Assembly: GCA_037893225.1 (NCBI GenBank)
Contig: JAZGUH010000103.1
Coordinates: 2,418,001-2,482,000 of the forward strand
Source of the DNA: Hippasteria phrygiana
Taxonomy: Eukaryota > Echinodermata > Asteroidea > Valvatida > Goniasteridae
Direction of reading: 5' to 3'
DNA length: 64,000 nucleotides
Shown here: positions 1 to 11,221 of the stretch, piece by piece
Position numbering within the stretch: position 1 is the stretch's first letter
Layout: each line of letters starts with the position of its first letter
Position numbers and translations under genes: made by a program
Notes under the pieces: generated by a model
Seen by the model: the letters and a program-made list of their open reading frames with translations, nothing else
Told to the model about the DNA's origin: nothing
Database searches by the model: none

Positions 1-206
1 ATGTGTCCCATGAACTCTGTGTGCGTTCTCCCGTTTACTGCATTGTGGCTGCTTAACGTTTGCCAAATTTTCAGAAGAACGCCCCTCCCTTCCCTGTTCA
101 TAATTATATGGTATATTGACCAAATCCAGTAATTTCCACACGTATGGGTAGCTTAGATCTAGCGCAACAATTTGAGACCATCGCCAGCTTCACAGCGTTA
201 GAACTC

Positions 207-219
207 TTCGAGAAAATTC
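207..219. promoter_or_regulatory. Heat-shock-element match in the monomer (representative)
   Basis: The 13 bases TTCGAGAAAATTC fit the three-unit heat-shock-factor consensus TTC-nn-GAA-nn-TTC exactly, with a further GAA just upstream at 201-203 one base out of register. The match recurs once per 234 bp in most S, A, B, C and D monomers on both sides of the transposon. It is broken in E (GAGAAAAATC) and F (GAGAGAATTC). The consensus is established; binding or function here is inference, since a repeat fixes any short motif it contains. Confidence 0.4.
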
Positions 220-1350
220 AAACCTCGCAACTAATTTCTTTCTGTGAACTCTGTGTGCGTTCTCCCGTTTACTGCATTGTGGCTGCTTAACGTTTGCCAA
301 ATTTTCAGATGAACGCCCCTCCTTTCCCTGTTCATAATTATATGGTATATTGACCAAATCCAGTAATTTCCACACGTATGGGTAGCTTAGATCTAGCGCA
401 ACAATTTGAGACCATCGCCAGCTTCACAGCGTTAGAACTCTTCGAGAAAATTCAAACCTCGCAACAAATTTCTTTCTGTTAACTCTGTGTGCGTTCTCCC
501 TAATAATGCATTGTGGCTGCTTAACGTTTGCCAAATTTTCAGATGAACGCCCCTCCTTTCCCTGTTCATAATTTCATGAGATATTGACCAAATCCAGCAA
601 TTTTCACACGTATGGGTAGCTTAGATCTAGCGCAACAATTTGAGACCATCGCCAGCTTCACAGCGTGAGAACTCTTCGAGACAATTCAAACCTCGCAACT
701 AATTTCTTTCTGTGAACTCTGTGTGCGTTCTTCCGTTTACTGCATTGTGACTGCTTAACGTTTGCCACATTTTCAGATGAACGCCACTCCTTTCCCTGTT
801 CATAATTGAATGGGATATTGACCAAATCCAGTAATTTTCACACGTATGGGTAGCTTAGATCTAGCGCAACAATTTGAGACCATCGCCAGCTTCACAGCGT
901 GAGAACTCTTCGAGACAATTCAAACCTCGCAACTAATTTCTTTCTGTGAACTCTGTGTGCGTTCTTCCGTTTACTGCATTGTGGCTGCTTAACGTTTGCC
1001 AAATTTTCAGATGAACGCCCCCCCTTTCCCTGTTCATAATTGAATGGTATATTGACCAAATCCAGTAATTTTTACACGTATGGGTAGCTTAGATCTAGCG
1101 CAACAATTTCAGACCATCGCCAGCTTCACAGCGTTAGAACTCTTCGAGAAAATTCAAACCTCGCAACTAATTTCTTTCTGTGAACTCTGTGTGCGTTCTC
1201 CCGTTTACTGCATTGTGGCTGCTTAACGTTTGCCAAATTTTCAGATGAACGCCCCTCCTTTCCCTGTTCATAATTGAATGGGATATTGACCAAATCCAGT
1301 CATTTTTACACGTATGGGTAGCTTAGATCTAGCGCAACAATTTCAGACCA

Positions 1351-3220
1351 TCGCCAGCTTCACAGCGTTAGAACTCTTCGAGAAAAATCAAACCTCGCAT
1401 CAAATTTCTTCCTGTGAACTCTGTGTGCGTTCTTCCGTTTACTGCATTGTGACTGCTTAACGTTTGCCACATTTTCAGATGAACGCCCCTCCTTTCCCTG
1501 TTCATAATTGAATGGGATATTGACCAAATCCAGTAATTTTCACACGTATGGGTAGCTTAGATCTAGCGCAACAATTTGAGACCATCGCCAGCTTCATAGC
1601 GTGAGAACTCTTCGAGAAAATTCAAACCTCGCAACAAATGTGTCCCATGAACTCTGTGTGCGTTCTCCCGTTTACTGCATTGTGACTGCTTAACGTTTGC
1701 CAAATTTTCAGATGAACGCCCCTCCTTTCCCTGTTCATAATTGAATGGTATATTGACAAAATCCAGTCATTTTTACACTGATGGGTAGCTTAGATCTAGC
1801 GCAACAATTTCAGACCATCGCCAGCTTCACAGCGTTAGAACTCTTCGAGAAAATTCAAACCTCGCAACACATTTCTTCCTGTGAACCATGTGTGCGTTCT
1901 CCCGTTTACTGCATTGTGGCTGCTTAACGTTTGCCAAATTTTCAGAAGAACGCCCCTCCCTTCCCTGTTCATAATTATATGGTATATTGACCAAATCCAG
2001 TAATTTCCACACGTATGGGTAGCTTAGATCTAGCGCAACAATTTGAGACCATCGCCAGCTTCACAGCGTTAGAACTCTTCGAGAAAATTCAAACCTCGCA
2101 ACTAATTTCTTTCTGTGAACTCTGTGTGCGTTCTCCCGTTTACTGCATTGTGGCTGCTTAACGTTTGCCAAATTTTCAGATGAACGCCCCTCCTTTCCCT
2201 GTTCATAATTTCATGAGATATTGACCAAATCCAGCAATTTTCACACGTATGGGTAGCTTAGATCTAGCGCAACAATTTGAGACCATCGCCAGCTTCACAG
2301 CGTTAGAACTCTTCGAGAAAAATCAAACCTCGCATCAAATTTCTTCCTGTGAACTCTGTGTGCGTTCTTCCGTTTACTGCATTGTGACTGCTTAACGTTT
2401 GCCACATTTTCAGATGAACGCCCCTCCTTTCCCTGTTCATAATTGAATGGGATATTGACCAAATCCAGTAATTTTCACACGTATGGGTAGCTTAGATCTA
2501 GCGCAACAATTTGAGACCATCGCCAGCTTCATAGCGTGAGAACTCTTCGAGAAAATTCAAACCTCGCAACAAATGTGTCCCATGAACTCTGTGTGCGTTC
2601 TCCCGTTTACTGCATTGTGACTGCTTAACGTTTGCCAAATTTTCAGATGAACGCCCCTCCTTTCCCTGTTCATAATTGAATGGTATATTGACAAAATCCA
2701 GTCATTTTTACACTGATGGGTAGCTTAGATCTAGCGCAACAATTTCAGACCATCGCCAGCTTCACAGCGTTAGAACTCTTCGAGAAAATTCAAACCTCGC
2801 AACACATTTCTTCCTGTGAACCATGTGTGCGTTCTCCCGTTTACTGCATTGTGGCTGCTTAACGTTTGCCAAATTTTCAGAAGAACGCCCCTCCCTTCCC
2901 TGTTCATAATTATATGGTATATTGACCAAATCCAGTAATTTCCACACGTATGGGTAGCTTAGATCTAGCGCAACAATTTGAGACCATCGCCAGCTTCACA
3001 GCGTTAGAACTCTTCGAGAAAATTCAAACCTCGCAACTAATTTCTTTCTGTGAACTCTGTGTGCGTTCTCCCGTTTACTGCATTGTGGCTGCTTAACGTT
3101 TGCCAAATTTTCAGATGAACGCCCCTCCTTTCCCTGTTCATAATTATATGGTATATTGACCAAATCCAGTAATTTCCACACGTATGGGTAGCTTAGATCT
3201 AGCGCAACAATTTGAGACCA
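1351..3220 (+). repeat. 935-bp (4-monomer) tandem duplication, left array
   Basis: The block from about 1351 recurs 935 bp downstream, starting near 2286. Both copies share the run GAGAAAAATC / CGCATCAAATTTC, then CTTCATAGCGTGAG with AAATGTGTCCCATG, then a monomer with ACACATTTCTTCCTG and CAGAAGAACG. The match ends near 2203 and 3138, where one copy reads AATTTCATGAG and the other AATTATATGG. Edges are by eye and could be off by tens of bases. Confidence 0.75.
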
Positions 3221-6200
3221 TCGCCAGCTTCACAGCGTTAGAACTCTTCGAGAAAATTCAAACCTCGCAACAAATTTCTTTCTGTTAACTCTGTGTGCGT
3301 TCTCCCTAATAATGCATTGTGGCTGCTTAACGTTTGCCAAATTTTCAGATGAACGCCCCTCCTTTCCCTGTTCATAATTTCATGAGATATTGACCAAATC
3401 CAGCAATTTTCACACGTATGGGTAGCTTAGATCTAGCGCAACAATTTGAGACCATCGCCAGCTTCACAGCGTGAGAACTCTTCGAGACAATTCAAACCTC
3501 GCAACTAATTTCTTTCTGTGAACTCTGTGTGCGTTCTTCCGTTTACTGCATTGTGACTGCTTAACGTTTGCCACATTTTCAGATGAACGCCACTCCTTTC
3601 CCTGTTCATAATTGAATGGGATATTGACCAAATCCAGTAATTTTCACACGTATGGGTAGCTTAGATCTAGCGCAACAATTTCAGACCATGGCCAGCTCCA
3701 TAGCGTGAGAACTCCTCGAGAAAATTCAAACCTCGCAACAAATGTTTCCTATGAACTCTGTGTGCGTTCTCCCGTTTACTGCATTGTGACTGCTTAACGT
3801 TTGCCAAATTTTCAGATGAACGCCCCTCCTTTCCCTGTTCATAATTGAATGGTATATTGACCAAATCCAGTCATTTTTACACTGATGGGTAGCTTAGATT
3901 TAGCGCAACAATTTCAGACCATCGCCAGCTTCACAGAGTTAGAACTCTTCGAGAAAATTCAAACCTCGCAACTAATTTCTTTCTGTGAACTCTGTGTGCG
4001 TTCTCCCGTTTACTGCATTGTGGCTGCTTCACGTTTGCCAAATTTTCAGATGAACGCCCCTCCTTTCCCTGTTCATAATTATATGGTATATTGACCAAAT
4101 CCAGTAATTTCCACACGTATGGGTAGCTTAGATCTAGCGCAACAATTTGAGGCCATCGCCAGCTTCACAGCGTTAGAACTCTTCGAGAAAATTCAAACCT
4201 CGCAACTAATTTCTTTCTGTGAACTCTGTGTGCGTTCTTCCGTTTACTGCATTGTGGCTGCTTAACGTTTGCCAAATTTTCAGATGAACGCCCCCCCTTT
4301 CCCTGTTCATAATTGAATGGTATATTGACCAAATCCAGTAATTTTTACACGTATGGGTAGCTTAGATCTAGCGCAACAATTTCAGACCATCGCCAGCTTC
4401 ACAGCGTTAGAACTCTTCGAGAAAATTCAAACCTCGCAACTAATTTCTTTCTGTGAACTCTGTGTGCGTTCTCCCGTTTACTGCATTGTGGCTGCTTAAC
4501 GTTTGCCAAATTTTCAGATGAACGCCCCTCCTTTCCCTGTTCATAATTGAATGGGATATTGACCAAATCCAGTCATTTTTACACGTATGGGTAGCTTAGA
4601 TCTAGCGCAACAATTTCAGACCATCGCCAGCTTCACAGCGTTAGAACTCTTCGAGAAAAATCAAACCTCGCATCAAATTTCTTCCTGTGAACTCTGTGTG
4701 CGTTCTTCCGTTTACTGCATTGTGACTGCTTAACGTTTGCCACATTTTCAGATGAACGCCCCTCCTTTCCCTGTTCATAATTGAATGGGATATTGACCAA
4801 ATCCAGTAATTTTCACACGTATGGGTAGCTTAGATCTAGCGCAACAATTTGAGACCATCGCCAGCTTCATAGTGTGAGAACTCTTCGAGAAAATTCAAAC
4901 CTCGCAACAAATGTGTCCCATGAACTCTGTGTGCGTTCTCCCGTTTACTGCATTGTGACTGCTTAACGTTTGCCAAATTTTCAGATGAACGCCCCTCCTT
5001 TCCCTGTTCATAATTGAATGGTATATTGACAAAATCCAGTCATTTTTACACTGATGGGTAGCTTAGATCTAGCGCAACAATTTCAGACCATCGCCAGCTT
5101 CACAGCGTTAGAACTCTTCGAGAAAATTCAAACCTCGCAACACATTTCTTCCTGTGAACCATGTGTGCGTTCTCCCGTTTACTGCATTGTGGCTGCTTAA
5201 CTTTTGCCAAATTTTCAGAAGAACGCCCCTCCCTTCCCTGTTCATAATTATATGGTATATTGACCAAATCCAGTAATTTCCACACGTATGGGTAGCTTAG
5301 ATCTAGCGCAACAATTTGAGACCATCGCCAGCTTCACAGCGTTAGAACTCTTCGAGAAAATTCAAACCTCGCAACTAATTTCTTTCTGTGAACTCTGTGT
5401 GCGTTCTCCCGTTTACTGCATTGTGGCTGCTTAACGTTTGCCAAATTTTCAGATGAACGCCCCTCCTTTCCCTGTTCATAATTATATGGTATATTGACCA
5501 AATCCAGTAATTTCCACACGTATGGGTAGCTTAGATCTAGCGCAACAATTTGAGACCATCGCCAGCTTCACAGCGTTAGAACTCTTCGAGAAAATTCAAA
5601 CCTCGCAACAAATTTCTTTCTGTTAACTCTGTGTGCGTTCTCCCTAATAATGCATTGTGGCTGCTTAACGTTTGCCAAATTTTCAGATGAACGCCCCTCC
5701 TTTCCCTGTTCATAATTTCATGAGATATTGACCAAATCCAGCAATTTTCACACGTATGGGTAGCTTAGATCTAGCGCAACAATTTGAGACCATCGCCAGC
5801 TTCACAGCGTGAGAACTCTTCGAGACAATTCAAACCTCGCAACTAATTTCTTTCTGTGAACTCTGTGTGCGTTCTTCCGTTTACTGCATTGTGACTGCTT
5901 AACGTTTGCCACATTTTCAGATGAACGCCACTCCTTTCCCTGTTCATAATTGAATGGGATATTGACCAAATCCAGTAATTTCCACACGTATGGGTAGCTT
6001 AGATCTAGCGCAACAATTTCAGACCATGGCCAGCTCCATAGCGTGAGAACTCCTCGAGAAAATTCAAACCTCGCAACAAATGTTTCCTATGAACTCTGTG
6101 TGCGTTCTCCCGTTTACTGCATTGTGACTGCTTAACGTTTGCCAAATTTTCAGATGAACGCCCCTCCTTTCCCTGTTCATAATTGAATGGTATATTGACC

Positions 6201-6385
6201 AAATCCAGTCATTTTTACACTGATGGGTAGCTTAGATTTAGCGCAACAATTTCAGACCATCGCCAGCTTCACAGAGTTAGAACTCTTCGAGAAAATTCAA
6301 ACCTCGCAACTAATTTCTTTCTGTGAACTCTGTGTGCGTTCTCCCGTTTACTGCATTGTGGCTGCTTAACGTTTGCCAAATTTTC
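2286..6385 (+). repeat. Higher-order repeat of about 2,338 bp (10 monomers), left array
   Basis: A segment from about 2286 to 4050 matches 4624 to about 6385 at an offset of about 2,338 bp. Shared markers include CCCTAATAATGCATTG (near 3304 and 5642), CGAGACAATTC (near 3484 and 5822) and ACCATGGCCAGCTCCATAGCG with CTCCTCGAG (near 3687 and 6025). The copies are not identical: TAGCGTGAG near 2532 reads TAGTGTGAG near 4870. A further segment, 4117-5285, recurs at 6922-8090 with an offset of about 2,805 bp (12 monomers). Confidence 0.7.
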
Positions 6386-8224
6386 ATATGAACGCCCCTC
6401 CTTTCCCTGTTCATAATTGAATGGGATATTGACCAAATCCAGTAATTTTCACACGTATGGGTAGCTTAGATCTAGCGCAACAATTTGAGACCATCGCCAG
6501 CTCCATAGCGTGAGAACTCTTCGAGAAAATTCAAACCTCGCAACAAATTTTTACCATGAACTCTGTGTGCGTTCTCCCGTTTACTGCATTGTGACTGCTT
6601 AACGTTTGCCAAATTTTCAGATGAACGCCCCTCCTTTCCCTGTTCATAATTGAATGGTATATTGACCAAATCCAGTCATTTTTACACTGATGGGTAGCTT
6701 AGATTTAGCGCAACAATTTCAGACCATCGCCAGCTTCACAGAGTTAGAACTCTTCGAGAAAATTCAAACCTCGCAACTAATTTCTTTCTGTGAACTCTGT
6801 GTGCGTTCTCCCGTTTACTGCATTGTGGCTGCTTAACGTTTGCCAAATTTCCATATGAACGCCCCTCCTTTCCCTGTTCATAATTATATGGTATATTGAC
6901 CAAATCCAGTAATTTCCACACGTATGGGTAGCTTAGATCTAGCGCAACAATTTGAGACCATCGCCAGCTTCACAGCGTTAGAACTCTTCGAGAAAATTCA
7001 AACCTCGCAACTAATTTCTTTCTGTGAACTCTGTGTGCGTTCTTCCGTTTACTGCATTGTGGCTGCTTAACGTTTGCCAAATTTTCAGATGAACGCCCCC
7101 CCTTTCCCTGTTCATAATTGAATGGTATATTGACCAAATCCAGTAATTTTTACACGTATGGGTAGCTTAGATCTAGCGCAACAATTTCAGACCATCGCCA
7201 GCTTCACAGCGTTAGAACTCTTCGAGAAAATTCAAACCTCGCAACTAATTTCTTTCTGTGAACTCTGTGTGCGTTCTCCCGTTTACTGCATTGTGGCTGC
7301 TTAACGTTTGCCAAATTTTCAGATGAACGCCCCTCCTTTCCCTGTTCATAATTGAATGGGATATTGACCAAATCCAGTCATTTTTACACGTATGGGTAGC
7401 TTAGATCTAGCGCAACAATTTCAGACCATCGCCAGCTTCACAGCGTTAGAACTCTTCGAGAAAAATCAAACCTCGCATCAAATTTCTTCCTGTGAACTCT
7501 GTGTGCGTTCTTCCGTTTACTGCATTGTGACTGCTTAACGTTTGCCACATTTTCAGATGAACGCCCCTCCTTTCCCTGTTCATAATTGAATGGGATATTG
7601 ACCAAATCCAGTAATTTTCACACGTATGGGTAGCTTAGATCTAGCGCAACAATTTGAGACCATCGCCAGCTTCATAGCGTGAGAACTCTTCGAGAAAATT
7701 CAAACCTCGCAACAAATGTGTCCCATGAACTCTGTGTGCGTTCTCCCGTTTACTGCATTGTGACTGCTTAACGTTTGCCAAATTTTCAGATGAACGCCCC
7801 TCCTTTCCCTGTTCATAATTGAATGGTATATTGACAAAATCCAGTCATTTTTACACTGATGGGTAGCTTAGATCTAGCGCAACAATTTCAGACCATCGCC
7901 AGCTTCACAGCGTTAGAACTCTTCGAGAAAATTCAAACCTCGCAACACATTTCTTCCTGTGAACCATGTGTGCGTTCTCCCGTTTACTGCATTGTGGCTG
8001 CTTAACGTTTGCCAAATTTTCAGAAGAACGCCCCTCCCTTCCCTGTTCATAATTATATGGTATATTGACCAAATCCAGTAATTTCCACACGTATGGGTAG
8101 CTTAGATCTAGCGCAACAATTTGAGACCATCGCCAGCTTCACAGCGTTAGAACTCTTCGAGAAAATTCAAACCTCGCAACAAATTTCTTTCTGTTAACTC
8201 TGTGTGCGTTCTCCCTAATAATGC

Positions 8225-8229
8225 ATTGT
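8225..8229. repeat. Left target-site duplication ATTGT
   Basis: ATTGT precedes the transposon and repeats directly after it. Joining the flanks across one copy restores TAATGCATTGTGGCTGC, the text of uninterrupted monomers (for example near 507-523). The element therefore inserted without losing satellite DNA. Confidence 0.88.
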
Positions 8230-8567
8230 AGTTGGGTCCAGAATCTCAGTTCCGTGACCATTCTCTGGCTAAGATGTTTTGACGATTGATTTGACTTCTA
8301 TGGACCTTTTATAAAACATTTAGCCCCCAGGTCCCTCCCAAAAATCCCGGCATTTTTCGCTAGAGGGCCAAATCCAAGATGGCCGCCGGCGCCATCTTGA
8401 AAAATTTACTTTTGAACCAGAGCACATGGAATCATGTATGAAGACACTTTTTCGGGTAATTCGACCACGAGAATTCCGATTCTGACATCGGTTAGACGTA
8501 ATGACATCATTTTGACCCAGAAATCCAAGATGGCCGCCATCCGGTAGTGCGAAAACGTAACTTTTGA
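8230..8567 (+). repeat. Left terminal inverted repeat (338 bp)
   Basis: It is the reverse complement of 16392-16729 over 338 bp with no indel seen and about eleven mismatches by eye. The outer half looks identical; the mismatches all lie in the inner half. It contains a hairpin, CAAGATGGC (8375-8383) with GCCATCTTG (8391-8399), and a second AAGATGGCCGCC near 8527. Homology stops at 8567, where the retrotransposon tail begins, so the original repeat may have been longer. Confidence 0.93.
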
Positions 8568-8733
8568 ATGTTGTTGTTGTAACATTTATTTCAATGTTGT
8601 CATTCATTACAATATTTACAATCATATAGAAATTACCAAGGAATTTAATAATATATTTGATAGAGACTATGTATACAGTAAGTTAAATAATAAAGAAGCA
8701 ACAAGTTAAGTGACAACATTTAGGTATAAGGTT

Positions 8734-8748
8734 AAGCGTAAAACGCTT
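8734..8748 (-). other. Hairpin in the LINE 3' untranslated region
   Basis: AAGCG and CGCTT are perfect inverted 5-base arms around a TAAAA loop, about 150 bp from the 3' end of the retrotransposon. Some non-LTR clades carry a short 3' hairpin recognised by their reverse transcriptase; assigning that role here is inference. Confidence 0.4.
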
Positions 8749-8878
8749 TTGTGCCCTAACCTATGGACAGACAAACATACAACCAGGGAACCAGACAAAG
8801 GACAACAAAACACAACGTACGTAGAGACAAACTGGTGTGAGACAAGGCAAAATGATTAGTTCACTAATAAGAATAAGA

Positions 8879-9776
8879 TTACAAGTACGACTCGAGGAAT
8901 CGAGCTTTTAAATTTTTAACAAAGACAGACAGAGATGGTGATGTTTTGAGAAAATTTTCTAAACTATTCCAGTATGAGATGCCTCGATGAACAACACTAT
9001 CTTTAGACATTGACGTTCTATTGAAATGGACGAACAAATTTCCCCTAGCACTACTTCGAGTATTATATACATGAACATCAGATGTTAAAGTAAAACAACA
9101 ATTAAAACAGGGAGGGAGTGCATTATGCGTAAATTTATACATGAATTTTCCCAAATTAAGCTGGTATAAGTCATTACATTGTAATAAATTTAATTTGGCA
9201 AATAATGGAGCAGAATGATCACGGTAACCAGCATTTAAAATTACACGAACCGCTCGTTTTTGTAAAATTAGTAATTTGTTACATTTAGATGAGGAACTGG
9301 CCCAAGTCAGGATTGAATAATTTAAATATGGCAAAACAAATGAATTATATAATGTTAATAAAATCCTGCTGGGGAGGTAAAATTTTAACCGATTCATTAT
9401 TCCAATATTCGTGGATATTTTTGTTGCTAGCTCATCAATATGACTTTTCCAAGTAAGATTTTCATCAATAGTTACCCCAAGGAATTTAGTTTTTTTTAAC
9501 TTGATTAAGCCTTGCATTATTTAGAATCAGAGGAACAGATTGTATATACTTGTATTGACTAGCACAAAAAATCATGTAATTTGATTTAAGAACATTAATA
9601 CATAATTTGTTTGCTAAGAGCCATGTGCTGATTTTTTCAAGTTCCATATTAAGGTTTCGAATAGCTTCATTTACATTATTGTGAGTGTACAGCAGACTTG
9701 TATCGTCGGCAAATAAACAAAACGTAATACTGGGAAGGAAAGATGTAGGGTTTGGGGTTTTCCATTTATACAGCAT
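8879..9776 (-). pseudogene. Non-LTR reverse transcriptase, C-terminal part, frameshifted
   Basis: Two overlapping minus-strand frames make one broken gene. The first (9776-9486) starts inside the polymerase palm and carries the FADDTSLLY box, the equivalent of YxDD with both metal-binding aspartates present. WLLANKLCINVLKSNYMIF follows. The second (9517-8879) resumes with KFLGVTIDENLTWKSHI and LPYLNYSILTWASS (thumb region), then a C-terminal part with YNTRSSARGN and SYWNSLENF that is common in these elements. The break lies in an eight-base T run near 9490-9497 (A on the coding strand), so one indel explains it. The endonuclease and fingers domains are absent through 5' truncation. The first methionine is not a true start. 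Confidence 0.87.
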
Positions 9777-9820
9777 GTAAGGAAGGAGAAAAACAATACT
9801 TGTAAACTATAGCTATTAGA

Positions 9821-10229
9821 ATTATGAATTCATGACTACCAAACATGTATGGTTTAGTAATGACAATTTATGTTTTAGGGATCATTTCATAATTATGTTC
9901 AGTTCAAAAATGTTAACGTCAAAACCCATTTTACCTTGGTACTGCTTAATTTGTTAATAAGCAAACTACCTCCATATAGATCTCTTGCAGTAAAATAATA
10001 GATAAATGTATTACAATAGAGCTAATTGTACTTCAAAATAAGCTTCTTGTAATAGCAGTAACTTGAATAGTTATCAAATGAAACCACTTAAAACATTTAT
10101 TATTACAAAATCATTTTACCCTGAAAATTTAACTTTTTGGGTATTTTTTAGACAAATGACACCATAACTGATCTAAAACACATTTAGAAGTCACCAATTA
10201 TACATTGTTATGACATTGTAACTGATGAA
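9821..10229. other. AT-rich spacer with no recognised gene
   Basis: About 410 bp of AT-rich sequence lies between the retrotransposon remnant and the 3' end of the transposase-like pseudogene. I see no reading frame of note, no satellite homology and no continuation of the inverted repeat. It is clearly more AT-rich than the coding remnant beside it. It could be the element's 3' flank, extra retrotransposon sequence or another old insertion. Confidence 0.6.
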
Positions 10230-10507
10230 TCAATATGACACTGTCCGAATCAGAGCATTCTGCGGCACTAGATTCTGAATTATCAGAGATTCTGATGAAT
10301 CCCCCCTCCTCCTCTGTACATCATAATCTTCCTCCTCAACATCATCATGCTGTGTGCTGTGTCGTACGGGTCGTTCACACAAATGATACAGTGAGCACCA
10401 CGATGGCGGGCAAGGATGATGGATGACAACTTGTGGACGTAGTCCGACCACTTGTATGGGGTGCCATCTGGCGTCTTCCGATCTTCTGCTGATGGAGTTG
10501 CCATCCT
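10230..10507 (-). pseudogene. Transposase-like protein, C-terminal remnant
   Basis: After an in-frame stop (TGA at 10508-10510, where tryptophan is likely ancestral) the frame continues with RMATPSAEDRKTPDG, YKWSDYVHKLSSIILARH and HCIICVNDPYD. Together with the preceding PYIALVDMCMI this resembles the start of a PIN/FEN-like nuclease: a hydrophobic strand ending in D, then a second strand ending in D. That reading is inference. Near 10350-10370 the coherent frame switches to one ending in an acidic tail (DDVEEEDYDVQRRR) and a stop at 10230-10232. A large internal deletion probably removed most of the C-terminal domain. Confidence 0.5.
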
Positions 10508-10786
10508 TCAGATCATGCACATGTCCACGAGAGCAATGTAGGGTTCCTGCAGATCTACAGAGTGCAGAGAGAGCTTCTCGACGAGCTTGCTCTTCTGCGT
10601 CTTCCTGTATGTGCCGTTAGAGTTGAATAAGGCCACACACTCGTCGACAACATGATGTCTAAGCAACTCGGGGAGGTCCACAAGTTGACTGACCTCAACC
10701 CGGTTGATCACTGCCTTGAGAGCGCTCCGCTCCATCGCAGCAGCTCTCGCCTTGAGGTCCTCCCCGGGCTTCTTCGTGCCTGGCCC
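10508..10786 (-). pseudogene. Transposase-like protein, segment 7, copy B
   Basis: Same content as 12669-12947, ending PYIALVDMCMI at TGA 10508-10510. Unlike copy A, it is followed in phase by the unduplicated C-terminal remnant (RMATPSAEDRK...), so this copy keeps the natural downstream connection. Confidence 0.6.
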
Positions 10787-11221
10787 CTAATTGGCAAACG
10801 TCAAGCATTTGCTCAGAGGGACGGCTGCATGGAGGGAGGTATTCTTAATGAACACCCGCTCTCGCAAAAAGCTGGTCAACTTCTCCTCATCCGCAGCATG
10901 GGCTGAGTTGAAGTCCGCAACGAGCTCATCAGAAGCAGGCATAGCTGACTGTAGGGTGCGGACGGTGGGTGAGGCTGGTTCGAATGGGAAGCAGTCAAAC
11001 TCATGCATGCATGCGACCAGGTCACGCACGCACTGCTCATCTTCTCGCATTCATTTTGGGCCGCATTCCATGTGCTTCCTCATGGCTTCTTTTCGGTTGG
11101 CCATGGCGTTATGAGCTGCTCGAATCTGGGCAACCAGCACCTGTTTTTCATTCTGGAGGATGGAGAGCCAGCCAGACTTCATTTTGCTGCCCTTGTTCAT
11201 GGTACACTCGATCCACATGTG
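10787..11221 (-). pseudogene. Transposase-like protein, segment 6, copy B
   Basis: Same content as 12948-13382: MWIECTMNKGSK, the basic helix, the in-frame TGA at 11051-11053, REDEQCVRDLVACMHEFDCF, and TAG at 10787-10789. All lesions are shared with copy A. Confidence 0.6.

Larger units (their letters stand above)
1..8229 (+). repeat. Left arm of 234-bp satellite array
   Basis: About 35 head-to-tail copies of a 234-bp monomer fill this stretch, with no unrelated sequence. Landmarks recur at 234-bp steps: CTAGCGCAACAATTT, CATCGCCAGCTTC, CTCTTCGAGAAAATTC, CGTTTGCCAAATTTTCAG and ACACGTATGGGTAGCTTAG. Monomers differ at diagnostic sites and form higher-order blocks rather than a uniform array. 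All copies have the same orientation. Each monomer carries a chance minus-strand reading frame of about 61-65 codons; I treat these as non-coding because they are fixed by the repeat. Whether the array is centromeric, pericentromeric or interstitial cannot be told from this sequence. Confidence 0.97.
8568..9820 (-). mobile_element. 5'-truncated non-LTR (LINE) retrotransposon
   Basis: Read on the minus strand, this holds the 3' part of a reverse transcriptase frame, then a 3' untranslated region of about 300 bp. It ends with an AATAAA match (8585-8590, complement) and an ACAACAACA simple-repeat tail abutting the left inverted repeat. Upstream of the FADD box the frame loses coherence near 9780-9820, so the 5' edge is approximate. 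Protein style (FADDTSLLY, KFLGVTIDENLTWKSHI, PYLNYSILTW) fits the CR1/Jockey/RTE-X-like group; the clade is inferred. No target duplication was found. Confidence 0.82.

Noticed and set aside
3885..4094. Plus-strand 69-codon frame in the satellite, and a similar one at 35731-35913 and 37601-37783
   Set aside because: These exist only where a single variant removes the usual stop (CTTCACG for CTTAACG, or the TATTCACC variant). They are chance openings in the repeat.
8320..8625. Minus-strand 101-codon frame in the left inverted repeat and a 99-codon plus-strand frame at 16362-16661
   Set aside because: Both lie in or across the inverted repeats. The first also runs into the LINE tail, so it cannot be an ancestral gene.
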